64,000 bases of DNA. Origin: Catenibacterium mitsuoka_A (lineage in GTDB: Bacteria; Bacillota_I; Bacilli_A; Erysipelotrichales; Coprobacillaceae). Under the pieces are notes generated by a model that was not told where the DNA came from, searched no databases, and saw only the letters and a list, made by a program, of their open reading frames with translations. Below, piece after piece: positions 8,817-17,364 of the stretch (position 1 is the first letter of the stretch; each line of letters starts with the position of its first letter). The stretch lies in the NCBI RefSeq assembly GCF_964259225.1, contig NZ_CAXVKN010000002.1. The stretch is one strand, 5' to 3'. The translations under genes and the position numbers were made by a program.

Positions 8817-9976
8817 TTGCACAATATAACACATTAAGAAATCAATTAACAGGAGACTATCAGGCATTCTATGACAAGGCATATCAATATGCACAAGAGA
8901 GACATTATCCAGGATTCTATGCGAATGATATACTTATGAGCTTGTTAGATCTATTAATCACAGCACAGATGAACCATAAAGAATTAGATACACTTATTAA
9001 GGAAGATCAGAATACTTTTATTAAAAACTATTTCCATGATCAAGGAAAGAAAACCACATGGATCAATAGCTTCTTTAGATACACCATCTTCTTATGGAAC
9101 TATGTATTCTATCTTGTTCTTAACCCAACATCTCATGCAGGCGGAAAGGTTATAGAAGCAACAATCCTGATTATTTTTATTGATCTTATTATGAAAAATA
9201 AGCGATATAATATTCTACTAGATTATATTGTATTGGCTCTTGTATTCATATTACCGTCTATTTCAGTTCCTTATATGATTCCTCTTATTATTAGTATAGT
9301 TCTTCTTATTATCAGTACTCTCTATCAAGTGTATTATACATATATACATCAAAATACAATCAGCTACTATAGTGAAGAAGCACAATCACAATCTAATGAT
9401 TATGTGAATGATATACTTAAGAAACAGAATGAAGAATTCAATTGTAAAAGAGAAAAACATCATCTTCCACCTCTTACTTTAGAAGAGATGAAACTCTATA
9501 AGAAAAGAAGAAATCGTAAGATTGGATTAATCATTGATATCATTGTAGGGATACTCATCTTCTATCTTGCCTATAGAATAGGGGACTATAAAGAAAGTAT
9601 GACAATGTTGTCTTATTATCTTCCTATTTATATTATATTCAGTACAAGATATCTCTCTTATCTTGTGAATCCAAAAGGGCAGTTGATTCATATATTAAAT
9701 ATTATTGCGGTGATTAACCTTTATTTCTTTATTCAGGTATGTCATATCAATCATATAGCAATTACTGTATTATGCTTAATTATCATCATGATAGAAACAG
9801 GTGCTATGATGATTCCTGTCTTTAATAACATCTCTGAATACTTTGATCAATTAATCAGTCTCTTTTCAGTTGGTTTCATACTTGTAGAAATGAAAGTAGA
9901 GTTCTGGCTTTCAGCCGTTATACTTATTGTATTGTTTGGAGCTTTAGTTAAAAGCATAAAAAAACAGAAGATATAA
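8813..9976 (+). CDS. DUF1129/DUF1700-like multi-pass membrane protein paired with PadR
   Basis: 387 residues. The N-terminal soluble part (about 1-85, YNTLRNQLTGDYQAFYDKAYQYA) resembles the DUF1048/DUF1129-type proteins that sit next to PadR regulators. Six to eight hydrophobic segments follow, separated by a charged cytoplasmic loop near 190-240. It overlaps padR, so the two are co-translated. Function is not known; such pairs have been linked to envelope stress, but nothing here shows this directly. Confidence 0.7.
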   Translation: MIAQYNTLRNQLTGDYQAFYDKAYQYAQERHYPGFYANDILMSLLDLLITAQMNHKELDTLIKEDQNTFIKNYFHDQGKKTTWINSFFRYTIFLWNYVFYLVLNPTSHAGGKVIEATILIIFIDLIMKNKRYNILLDYIVLALVFILPSISVPYMIPLIISIVLLIISTLYQVYYTYIHQNTISYYSEEAQSQSNDYVNDILKKQNEEFNCKREKHHLPPLTLEEMKLYKKRRNRKIGLIIDIIVGILIFYLAYRIGDYKESMTMLSYYLPIYIIFSTRYLSYLVNPKGQLIHILNIIAVINLYFFIQVCHINHIAITVLCLIIIMIETGAMMIPVFNNISEYFDQLISLFSVGFILVEMKVEFWLSAVILIVLFGALVKSIKKQKI

Positions 9977-10036
9977 TCTTCTATTTCCTGTAGAACACTA
10001 ATGTGGTAGATACAGTTTATTATTCTTAAAGTAATA

Positions 10037-10342
10037 TTAAATTGTTTCAGTTGTTTTCATAGATTCCCATGAAGCAGGTGGATCAAAATCATCAAGATGA
10101 TCACATTGGAGAGTAAGTGTATCATCTTTCTTGATCATTTTTCCTCTTATTACAGGATTACCGGCTTCTGCATCATACATATTAAAAGATAAGTCTTTAT
10201 CTATATCTAATGTAAGATATGCAGTATAGATATCTTTGTTTTCTAATGGAGATTTCTCACATCTCCATGTACCTTCTAATTGTGGTGTAGTGTGACAGGC
10301 ACAAAGAATAAGAGAAATAATAATCAAACATATCTTTTTCAC
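10037..10342 (-). CDS. Small predicted lipoprotein
   Basis: 101 residues from a GTG at 10342, chosen because GAAGG lies 8 bases upstream and it begins a clean signal peptide (VKKICLIIISLILCAC, lipobox cysteine near residue 16). In-frame ATGs upstream at 10369 and 10378 would add a charged, unlikely extension. The mature part has a LEGTWRCEKSP opening like lipocalin/META-type stress lipoproteins and ends in DPPASWESMKTTETI. No family is assigned. It is convergent with the preceding PadR-linked gene. Confidence 0.6.
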   Translation of the reverse strand: MKKICLIIISLILCACHTTPQLEGTWRCEKSPLENKDIYTAYLTLDIDKDLSFNMYDAEAGNPVIRGKMIKKDDTLTLQCDHLDDFDPPASWESMKTTETI

Positions 10343-10381
10343 AATCCAAACCTTCTTTCTATAAGCCATAATTCGCATATG

Positions 10382-10410
10382 TTGACTTTAATTTGAGCAT
10401 AAACTATAAT
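10382..10410 (+). promoter_or_regulatory. Consensus promoter of the antisense antitoxin RNA
   Basis: TTGACT (10382-10387), 17 bases, TATAAT (10405-10410). No open reading frame or ribosome binding site follows; a terminator is reached after about 95 bases. Confidence 0.8.
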
Positions 10411-10414
10411 AAAG

Positions 10415-10446
10415 ACGAAGAAGGAACAACCAGTAAGCGGTTGTCC
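10415..10446 (-). terminator. Terminator of the toxin message
   Basis: Minus strand GGACAACC-GCTTACT-GGTTGTTCC followed by T-rich TTCTTCGTCTTT. Its 3' arm is exactly complementary to the 5' end of the same message. Confidence 0.65.
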
Positions 10447-10511
10447 TTGGATTTTATTTGGATAGAATAACTACCTCAAACTTTACCAGGGAGTGAGGTA
10501 GTTATTTTTTT
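10417..10511 (+). ncRNA. Antisense RNA antitoxin (RatA/SR4-like) of a type I toxin-antitoxin locus
   Basis: About 95 nt, from about 7 bases after the consensus -10 to a strong terminator at 10466-10511. It opens with the hairpin GGAACAACC-AGTAAGC-GGTTGTCC (10423-10446). It is fully complementary to the 3' untranslated part of the toxin message and to its last ten coding bases. This arrangement, with overlap at the 3' ends, is that of RatA/TxpA and SR4/BsrG in Bacillus. The RNA itself is inferred from promoter and terminator. Confidence 0.72.
10466..10511 (+). terminator. Terminator of the antisense RNA
   Basis: 13-bp stem AATAACTACCTCA / TGAGGTAGTTATT followed by T-run on the plus strand; the T-run overlaps the toxin's last codons. 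Confidence 0.9.
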
Positions 10512-10618
10512 ACGTTCTTATCAATAATGATAAGAAGTAATCTAACAACAAGTGATAATAAAGTCATAATAAGTGATAAACATGTTAACATAATCATGAT
10601 TATTTCATACGTTGTCAT
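10502..10618 (-). CDS. Holin-like type I toxin peptide (TxpA/BsrG-like)
   Basis: 38 residues, MTTYEIIMIMLTCLSL to a basic IDKNVKK end, with a single hydrophobic helix and one internal arginine. This matches the small putative holin-like toxin family found in Firmicutes type I toxin-antitoxin loci. A very strong ribosome binding site (GGAGGTGATG) precedes the ATG at 10618. The message probably starts near 10721 and has a roughly 100-base structured leader, with hairpin CGAAGG...CCTTCG just upstream of the ribosome binding site. These toxins insert into the membrane and are held silent by antisense RNA. Confidence 0.85.
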   Translation of the reverse strand: MTTYEIIMIMLTCLSLIMTLLSLVVRLLLIIIDKNVKK

Positions 10619-10727
10619 TAGGCATCACCTCCGTTTTCAACTTAAAAGAAGAATTACGAAGGGTTGCGTACCTTCGTCATAACGACCAAGGATAACCACC
10701 TACCGTATACGGTTGTTCCACATAAGA

Positions 10728-10736
10728 ATTATATCA
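10728..10736 (-). promoter_or_regulatory. Extended -10 promoter of the toxin message
   Basis: Minus strand TGATATAAT; transcription would start near 10721, placing GGAACAACC at the very 5' end of the message. Confidence 0.7.
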
Positions 10737-10773
10737 TATAAGCACGGAGCTATAGATAAGTTATTGAGTATTG

Positions 10774-10806
10774 AAAAAAAATCGGAGAAATGTTTTTTTC
10801 TCCGAA
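10774..10806 (-). terminator. Terminator of the ABC transporter operon
   Basis: Minus strand TCGGAGAAA...TTTCTCCGA followed by eight T, just after the small membrane protein gene. Confidence 0.9.
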
Positions 10807-10818
10807 TTTAATATGTGA

Positions 10819-11016
10819 TTAGTTTCCTTTTCTTTTTATAAACCATAAGGAGATAATACCAAGCAATAAACTAATCGCAAAACCAATACCGAGAAGTTCA
10901 TAGTTGAAATAAGAATACGTAGTATTATTCACAACTTTCACTGCAGGAGTCATACTTACAATAAGACCAGTAATAATACATCCTACAGAGACTATAATAA
11001 CGGGTAGTTTTTTCAT
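10819..11016 (-). CDS. Small two-helix membrane protein of the ABC operon
   Basis: 65 residues from the ATG at 11016 (MKKLPVIIV), with two hydrophobic segments (about 4-23 and 42-60) separated by a short polar loop (VVNNTTYSYFNYE). It begins 6 bases past the stop of the preceding ABC gene and is followed by the operon's terminator, so it is the last cistron of the LytTR-controlled ABC unit. No family was recognised. A small immunity-type or transporter-accessory role would fit its place but is inference. Confidence 0.65.
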   Translation of the reverse strand: MKKLPVIIVSVGCIITGLIVSMTPAVKVVNNTTYSYFNYELLGIGFAISLLLGIISLWFIKRKGN

Positions 11017-11021
11017 AATCA

Positions 11022-12845
11022 TCACTCACTTGTCTTTAATAGATTTCCTTCGTTGTTTGATCTCATTAATATAAGAAAAGTCAAACAAGGAATAATTAGA
11101 ATAACAGAATTTATTAGGATTAAGATAGAAATAGCTTGTTCTATCATTATAGAAGGTAATATATGATATTGGAAGAAGAATAGAGATAGGACTGAAATCA
11201 TAGATAGAATGATAGATACCAGACAATAAGAAGATCTTTCTTTCAATATTAATTGTAGACATTGTAATCTATTCAATCCATTCACTAATAGTAGTGCATA
11301 TTGATAACGTCTAGAAACAATATCAAATATTCCAATAATAAAACATGTACTTATAAACATGACAAACATAATCATAGAGAACTGCTGTATCATTTCAAAT
11401 CCAAATGTAGTTGTTTTATTTAATATTGCAGAAGAAACAGGATTATAGACCTTTATATCAGAATCATGCTTTTTAATAAACTCAGTTACAGATTGGATGT
11501 TCTTATATGAGTTTACTTTGATGACATACACATTGGACTGATATGTATTGTTTTGTGTATATTGATTTACTATTTTCTGATACAGTTTTGGAGATATATA
11601 AATAATGTTTTCTGTTGTTTTTGTATATCGGTTATGAATATCTTTATCTGTGACATTCGCATTAACGAGTTCAAAAGGAATCATGTTGAAGGTGTAGGTA
11701 TTACTTGTAGGTATTTGAAGAATACCTGTGATATGGATATTCTTGTTTAGTTTTTGATAGAGAGAATAAGAAATATAGACATGATCTGTATTGAGTTGTT
11801 TATTCTCAATACTGAATGATTGTTTTGTATGAGTCTTATATGTTTTCATATTCTCATAATAAGGCTGTATGACAATAGTCTCCTGCGTATTTAAGACATT
11901 CCATTGGAAGAATGGCTGAATACTTTGAACCATACTGTTGTTGGATATGTCTTGAATGAGTGTTTTAGGAATAGGCTGACCGCCCATATCATAAGCATTA
12001 CCACCATCTTTATAAGAAATCCTTAATTCATTATCAATTGCTTTATTAATCATAGTGTCTGTTTCTTTTTGATAATAAGCTTGAAAGCACATCATATATG
12101 TCACTATGATCATCATAACACTTATCACTATATTTCTTTTATAATGGATTCTATTGGACTTTTCAGCCTTTAAGTAATAGGTAACAGGATTTGTTTGAAT
12201 ATGTTCTTTAGGTTCTATTTTATTAATTTCTGTATAAGATTCTTTCTTTAATATGATTTGCTGGTGCTCTATATGGTAATGTATATCAGCAATCTCCAAC
12301 ATACCCATATCATGTGTCGCAATCACAACTGTCTTATGATATCTATGACATAATTCATAAAGAATCTTTCTCATATGTTCTCTATTGATTGTATCTAGAT
12401 AAGCGGTAGGCTCATCTAGAAAGATAATATCCGGATTCTCCATCATACAGCATAATATAAGTAATCTTTGTTTTTGACCACCAGATAAAACATCTACTTT
12501 TCCATTTAAATCAATATTTAAATCTAATTCATCCAATAGCTTCATCATTTGATCTTTATGAAATGGAACTTCAGCAAGTTCACTAAATAGTTGAATATTC
12601 TGTATTGCTGTTAAATCATCAAATAATCTACAATCCTGAAATACAAAACCATAATCATTACTGTCGGTATAAAACTCATTCTTGGAATAATGTGTTAGTC
12701 CTGCGAGTTCAAATAATAAAGTAGATTTACCAGAACCACTTTCACCAGTGATTACAGTAATTTGAGAAGACGGAATACTTATATTCTGGTTCTTAAACAA
12801 TATATGATTCTTAAAAGATAGATTGATATTCTTCATCTCAATCAT
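11022..12845 (-). CDS. MacB-like ABC protein: N-terminal ATPase fused to FtsX-type permease (second of pair)
   Basis: 607 residues starting at 12845 (ATGA overlap with the preceding gene's stop, AAGGTGG upstream). The ATPase (about 1-215) has Walker A GESGSGKST, signature LSGGQKQR and Walker B IIFLDEPTAYLD. After a membrane helix near 235-255 comes a roughly 230-residue extracellular domain, then three C-terminal helices in the FtsX manner. This is the MacB layout. Known relatives move peptides or antibiotics or help the cell resist them. With the previous gene it likely forms a heterodimer. The adjacent GHKL/LytTR system is the probable controller. Confidence 0.85.
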   Translation of the reverse strand: MIEMKNINLSFKNHILFKNQNISIPSSQITVITGESGSGKSTLLFELAGLTHYSKNEFYTDSNDYGFVFQDCRLFDDLTAIQNIQLFSELAEVPFHKDQMMKLLDELDLNIDLNGKVDVLSGGQKQRLLILCCMMENPDIIFLDEPTAYLDTINREHMRKILYELCHRYHKTVVIATHDMGMLEIADIHYHIEHQQIILKKESYTEINKIEPKEHIQTNPVTYYLKAEKSNRIHYKRNIVISVMMIIVTYMMCFQAYYQKETDTMINKAIDNELRISYKDGGNAYDMGGQPIPKTLIQDISNNSMVQSIQPFFQWNVLNTQETIVIQPYYENMKTYKTHTKQSFSIENKQLNTDHVYISYSLYQKLNKNIHITGILQIPTSNTYTFNMIPFELVNANVTDKDIHNRYTKTTENIIYISPKLYQKIVNQYTQNNTYQSNVYVIKVNSYKNIQSVTEFIKKHDSDIKVYNPVSSAILNKTTTFGFEMIQQFSMIMFVMFISTCFIIGIFDIVSRRYQYALLLVNGLNRLQCLQLILKERSSYCLVSIILSMISVLSLFFFQYHILPSIMIEQAISILILINSVILIIPCLTFLILMRSNNEGNLLKTSE

Positions 12846-14866
12846 AAATCCACCTTCTTTACAAACCATTGACTATAACAGATATATAAGAAACAAATAA
12901 CTAAAGTCACACCTATTTGAATAATCATAAATAGTAATAAACTCATAGTCATTGACTGACGATTAATCACAAAGAAACCAATTTTTCTTGCAATAAAGAA
13001 ACCAGGAATGCTTAGTAATAGAGATAAGATGGACTGTACAATCATATTATCATTCATTAAAGAACAAATCGTTTGATTCTTTAAACCATAAACCTTCAAC
13101 AATTTAATTTCATTCTTTCTATCATCCAATGCATTCATTTGTACAAGAACATAAAGGAATATTGCGATTAATATTACTACAGCCATAAAAATATATCTTC
13201 CTTTTCTTTCTTCTTTATAGACATCAACCATATCTGTCACTGAATTATATTGATCATAAGTAATGAAATTATTAGAAATCTGAGATATTTCTTTTTCAAC
13301 ACTTTTTAAGTTCTTAATACGGTCTACTTCTACAACATAATTTTTACTTTGATAAGGAGTAATAGCTGCATTGTATTCGTTGGCATCTAGTAAACTATCA
13401 GGAGTCTGGTTATTATATTGATTTAAAATAGTATAGAATGATTTGTCATTCATAAGTACAACATATCCAGCACTAAGAAATTCATTATAATAATCATCTG
13501 TTGAAATAATATGATTGATTTCTATTTCAAGATTTACTTTCTTAGTAAGAACCTGTGATAAAGTACCCAATGTTTTAGAATCATCAATTTCACATTGATA
13601 AGTATATTGTTGGACAGGAACGTATACATCTATAGATATTTTAAAGTTCTTTTCTTTTTCATCTATACCTAGCTTACTTGCGAATGATTGAGTGATTGCA
13701 TTTCCTTTAAGTTCTTTTCCATCTACTTTAATATTCTGGAAAGAGTAATAGGGAACGACCATTGGACTCCCTTCCTGAAAATAATCAAACTGTGTTTTAC
13801 TTCCTTGATAATAAACAGTACCTTTACTCACATCTTCCATTTGGTTGATTGTATCAAATACATCAAATGGATAAACACTCTTTACATGTTTGATTGATTT
13901 AATACGATTCAATTCCTCAGTATTTATATCAAGATTTACCTCTGCATCACCGATATAATAACTATCTACGCCATTCGCAATATAAGAATCATTCATCTTA
14001 CCTGTATATAATTCTGCTTTATTGGCTTGTTCTATACCACTTGATAACTTATTTTCCTGCAGTAGACTATCACTTACGTTAGTAGAAATAGAAATCGTCA
14101 TAATAAAACCTAGAAGTAATACAAGAATAAACTGAAACCATTGTCTTTTATTTTTATAGAAGAAGTACTTATGATAACTGTTGATGTCTGACTTCTTCAG
14201 TTGAGTAGTTTGATTTATTTCATCTATGTTTTGATCGCATACAAGAATTTTGTTTTTTATTCTATAAGTAATGTCTAGGTGATTTATTAGATATTCATCA
14301 TGAGTTGTAATGATAATATATTTGTTTTCTGATTTTAGTTTTTCGAGTAATTGAAGTACGATTTCTTTATTTTCTTGATCTAAAGAAGCAGTCGGTTCAT
14401 CAATAATAATGATGGATGCATCTTTATACATGGATAACGCTATTAAGAATCTTTTTCTCTGCCCAATAGATAAAGAAGAAGGATAGCAGGATGGATCTAT
14501 AAGATCCAATCCTACTAGATGAAGCATATTGTTCATTTTGGTTTGATCATATTGGCTTTCTTGTAGGTGATTAATAAATTCAAAATGTTCATATACTTTC
14601 ATGTTATCAAAGAATGTCCCAAACTGATCAATATAAGACACCTTATTTAATAGATAATCTTCTTTATTAGAATTATTGATAGCTACATTATCTACATAAA
14701 GAAGATTATCTTTGTACTGGTATAATAATGATTTTAGGAATGTTGTTTTACCACATCCACTTTTACCAATAATACCAGTGATTCGACCAGGACATGTTTT
14801 AAAATGAGCATCATGGAATATGACTTGATTACCAAAATTTATATTTACATGTTTCATCTCAATCAT
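12842..14866 (-). CDS. MacB-like ABC protein: N-terminal ATPase fused to FtsX-type permease (first of pair)
   Basis: 674 residues; ATG at 14866 has GGAGGTGC upstream. The ATPase has Walker A GKSGCGKTT (about 34-42), signature LSIGQRKR (the usual second glycine replaced by isoleucine) and Walker B IIIIDEPTASLD. A membrane helix near 245-265, a large extracellular domain and three C-terminal helices complete the MacB-like form. Its closest partner in the window is the second member of the 31-35 kb pair. It starts a separate transcript after the two-component genes. Confidence 0.85.
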   Translation of the reverse strand: MIEMKHVNINFGNQVIFHDAHFKTCPGRITGIIGKSGCGKTTFLKSLLYQYKDNLLYVDNVAINNSNKEDYLLNKVSYIDQFGTFFDNMKVYEHFEFINHLQESQYDQTKMNNMLHLVGLDLIDPSCYPSSLSIGQRKRFLIALSMYKDASIIIIDEPTASLDQENKEIVLQLLEKLKSENKYIIITTHDEYLINHLDITYRIKNKILVCDQNIDEINQTTQLKKSDINSYHKYFFYKNKRQWFQFILVLLLGFIMTISISTNVSDSLLQENKLSSGIEQANKAELYTGKMNDSYIANGVDSYYIGDAEVNLDINTEELNRIKSIKHVKSVYPFDVFDTINQMEDVSKGTVYYQGSKTQFDYFQEGSPMVVPYYSFQNIKVDGKELKGNAITQSFASKLGIDEKEKNFKISIDVYVPVQQYTYQCEIDDSKTLGTLSQVLTKKVNLEIEINHIISTDDYYNEFLSAGYVVLMNDKSFYTILNQYNNQTPDSLLDANEYNAAITPYQSKNYVVEVDRIKNLKSVEKEISQISNNFITYDQYNSVTDMVDVYKEERKGRYIFMAVVILIAIFLYVLVQMNALDDRKNEIKLLKVYGLKNQTICSLMNDNMIVQSILSLLLSIPGFFIARKIGFFVINRQSMTMSLLLFMIIQIGVTLVICFLYICYSQWFVKKVDL

Positions 14867-14911
14867 AGTAAAGCACCTCCTATTTCAATCATACAACCTT
14901 TAAAAAAATAA

Positions 14912-14947
14912 ATAATATCTTGAGGACGTTTGACCGATTTATGAGGA
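14912..14947 (-). promoter_or_regulatory. ABC-operon promoter with LytTR-type direct repeats
   Basis: Minus strand -10 TATTAT (14912-14917) with a very weak -35. Two direct copies of TGAGGA (plus strand, 14921-14926 and 14942-14947) lie 21 bases apart, the spacing of paired LytTR binding sites. A weak -35 fits an activator-dependent promoter. The site assignment is inference. Confidence 0.45.
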
Positions 14948-14954
14948 TAATAAA

Positions 14955-14983
14955 CAAAAAATACCTGTCATGAAACAGGTATA
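14955..14983 (-). terminator. Terminator between the two-component genes and the ABC operon
   Basis: Minus strand ATACCTGT-TTCATG-ACAGGTAT followed by T-run; overlaps the kinase stop. Confidence 0.88.
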
Positions 14984-16086
14984 AGAGTAGAGATATAGAG
15001 TGATGCACCAGCATGCTGTACTTGTAAGCTTCCATGATATTTATGCAGTATTAATACAAGAGTATCATATTTCATTTGATTGATTCTTTCTTTTGCATCA
15101 TTCATATACAATGTGATTTCAAAGGCACATTGATCTTCCATTATTTTTACTTCTAATTCATTATTTTCCATGCAATCTATTGCGATATCAAACAGATAAT
15201 TTATAAGGATATTCAAATGTTCATCCTCTATAAATGATATATCCTGAATAGATACAATAATAGCTGGTTTAATGTTGTTGAGTTTGAGCTGTTCTAATTT
15301 CATATTAATAAATGAATCAAACAGCTTATTACCAGATATGATCAGCATGTTATGCTCGTTGAGAGAATCTATTCTTTTGTTTATCATCTCATTCACATTT
15401 TCAAATTCTTTTCTTTTTACATATTCTTTCATCTGAAGGTAATCATATTTTAAGTCATGTCTTAGCTTATAGAGTTCATCGTTTTTCTTTTCTATAAAGG
15501 CATAGTTCTGTTGATCATTCTTAAAATGATCAATAGCCTGGTTAAGTAGCTGTTGTTCATGATTAAGTTTGGTATATCTAAGGAATAAGTAATAGGAAAT
15601 AATGATAGTAATCAAAAGGGTTATAAGAATAATGAGATTACAGTTTATGCCTAATATATTAAGAAAGTCATTATAGAGAATATGATAAATACATAGAGTA
15701 CTTAAGGATATAGCCATAAGTAATCCCCAATAGAGATTCTTATTATCGATAGGGTAAAGTTTTTGAATAATAGCGAATGTAGAGATAATAAGAATATAGA
15801 TGATTAATGAAACAATAGGGGATATTGGTATTAGAATAACTAAATTCTTTATGACAGTTAAGAATGAAAGATAGAAGACAATTTCTGATAGCAGCCTATC
15901 TGAATAATAATAGAATAAGAAGCATAAAGATTCTATTAACAAGAGATCCTGTAATAGGGGATGACTTGTAAATACACTAAGAAGACAATTGATCAATAAA
16001 GAAGCAATAAAAATAGCTGTTTTATTTGTTCTAAGGAGATATGTCAGTAATGCTTCTATACAACAAAAATATAGGAAACTCATCAT
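14968..16086 (-). CDS. GHKL-type sensor histidine kinase (AgrC-like)
   Basis: 372 residues. Six or so hydrophobic helices fill residues 1-185, followed by a coiled segment and the phospho-acceptor region with LRHDLKYDYLQMKEYV (histidine near 212), as in AgrC/ComD-type kinases. The C-terminal ATPase part is present but with a degenerate N-box (ILINYLFDIAIDCMEN) and no clear G-box, so kinase activity is likely but not certain. It overlaps the response-regulator gene by four bases. Members of this family usually sense peptides. Confidence 0.8.
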   Translation of the reverse strand: MMSFLYFCCIEALLTYLLRTNKTAIFIASLLINCLLSVFTSHPLLQDLLLIESLCFLFYYYSDRLLSEIVFYLSFLTVIKNLVILIPISPIVSLIIYILIISTFAIIQKLYPIDNKNLYWGLLMAISLSTLCIYHILYNDFLNILGINCNLIILITLLITIIISYYLFLRYTKLNHEQQLLNQAIDHFKNDQQNYAFIEKKNDELYKLRHDLKYDYLQMKEYVKRKEFENVNEMINKRIDSLNEHNMLIISGNKLFDSFINMKLEQLKLNNIKPAIIVSIQDISFIEDEHLNILINYLFDIAIDCMENNELEVKIMEDQCAFEITLYMNDAKERINQMKYDTLVLILHKYHGSLQVQHAGASLYISTLIPVS

Positions 16087-16766
16087 TGCATGTACCTCCT
16101 GTAGGCATGGTATTTTTCAATAATATCTTTTGATTTTCTAGATACATTAAATGTTTGGTTGTTCATAAGAGTCACACTTTGATTATTAATTTTAGTAACA
16201 TATTTAAAATTAATAATGGTATATGAGTTGATCTTATAGAATGCTACATTGGAACATAACTCTTCAGAACATTTCTTTAATGTTGTGTATTGAACATATT
16301 CATTATCTTCTGTGTAAAAGGTACATGTATTTCTATGGGATTGAACATAGATGATATCCTTGAGATTAATGTATTGATTGTTTTTCTTATCAACGAGATA
16401 TTGTTTATGGTTTTCAGCCTGATCTTTATCTATCTTGATAAATAATCTTTCTAAATCATCTTCATAAGATGTTTTTCTTATAAAGAAATAAAGCGCAATA
16501 TCAAAACAATCATAAACAAGTGTTTCATTACTAGACATGAATATGATGCGTGTATTCTTATTATCTATACTTTTCGCAATAGTGATACCATTATCCTGCA
16601 TTAATAGAATATCTATAAACAAATAATCATAATCTTTTAATTGAAGTGATTTGAAATCATTATTAAATACATCAATACTACTTTTACTAAAGCATGTATT
16701 TTCTTCTATCTTATTCTTTATGACTTGGCTGAATTGAGTATCGTCATCTATTATTCCTATTTTCAT
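16083..16766 (-). CDS. LytTR-family response regulator (AgrA-like)
   Basis: 227 residues from the ATG at 16766 (GGAGCT upstream). The receiver domain (1-120) has the acidic pair DDD near residue 8 and phospho-acceptor aspartate in DYLFIDILLMQDNG. The LytTR DNA-binding domain covers about 130-225 (IYVQSHRNTCTFYTEDNEY, YKINSYTIINFKYVTKI). Stop and start overlap with the kinase gene. The direct repeats before the ABC operon are the likely target. Confidence 0.9.
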   Translation of the reverse strand: MKIGIIDDDTQFSQVIKNKIEENTCFSKSSIDVFNNDFKSLQLKDYDYLFIDILLMQDNGITIAKSIDNKNTRIIFMSSNETLVYDCFDIALYFFIRKTSYEDDLERLFIKIDKDQAENHKQYLVDKKNNQYINLKDIIYVQSHRNTCTFYTEDNEYVQYTTLKKCSEELCSNVAFYKINSYTIINFKYVTKINNQSVTLMNNQTFNVSRKSKDIIEKYHAYRRYMQ

Positions 16767-16879
16767 CTTATGTAGCTCCCAACTGAATATGTACATTATT
16801 AATTGATGTTTCTATTGTATCATGATATTGGGGTTATAAGAAAAAACTACAATACTAAATTATGTAAAATTTAAACCTA

Positions 16880-17188
16880 GGTGTAGAAGTATGTAATGCA
16901 ACTCTGAAGGTAATGTATGTAAGACTTCCTGACTTATTAGCTGAATTAAATCTTGCAACGGTTCAGGAAAATTACAGAAAGAGAATAAATCAATACATAA
17001 AGTGTAATCTTTTAATACTGGAAAAGAGATATCGTATTCATTCAACAGTATTCTGCTCTCAGTTTGATGTTGCAGGATGGCACAGTAAGCTTGGTGGAGG
17101 TGCCTTAGCTGATGCAATAATGGATAGAATAATATCAAAATCACAGACAATAAAAATCTTTGGTGATAAGTCAATGAGAAGCAGATAA
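16880..17188 (+). pseudogene. IS21-family istB remnant, 5'-truncated and internally deleted
   Basis: Read in one frame from 16880, the product begins GVEVCNATLKVMYVRLPDLL, matching the middle of IstB helper ATPases, then runs through YRKRINQYIKCNLLILEK. It jumps to the C-terminal STVFCSQFDVAGWHSKLGG and ends IKIFGDKSMRSR. The N-terminal Walker A region and the Walker B-containing centre are missing, so it cannot be a working ATPase. No istA is nearby. The IS right-end repeats follow at 17237-17298. Confidence 0.88.
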
Positions 17189-17196
17189 ACAAAAAA

Positions 17197-17233
17197 TAAT
17201 CCTGACTGTACTTTATTTACAGTCAGGATTTTA
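17197..17233. terminator. Hairpin inside the IS21 remnant
   Basis: 13-bp stem AATCCTGACTGTA / TACAGTCAGGATT with a T-rich tail on either strand; bidirectional terminator between istB and the IS end. Confidence 0.65.
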
Positions 17234-17236
17234 GGT

Positions 17237-17298
17237 GGTCAGGTTCATCGGAATGGTTGGTCAACCCAATCAGAATGAGTGATCAACTAAAGTGGAAT
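17237..17298 (+). repeat. IS21-type end: three tandem transposase-site repeats
   Basis: Three 18-base units at 22-base spacing, beginning GGTCAGGTTCATCGGAAT (17237), GGTCAACCCAATCAGAAT (17259) and GATCAACTAAAGTGGAAT (17281). Multiple internal repeats of this form are typical of IS21-family ends. The opposite end was not found. Confidence 0.7.
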
Positions 17299-17364
17299 AA
17301 TCAATATTACAGAAATTTCTGAAAAAAGCAGAAAAAGAACATATAAAATATTAGACATACTCTA

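Noticed and set aside
16913..17188. An intact 91-residue protein
   Set aside because: The sequence is the middle and end of IstB joined by a deletion; the open frame simply begins at an internal methionine.
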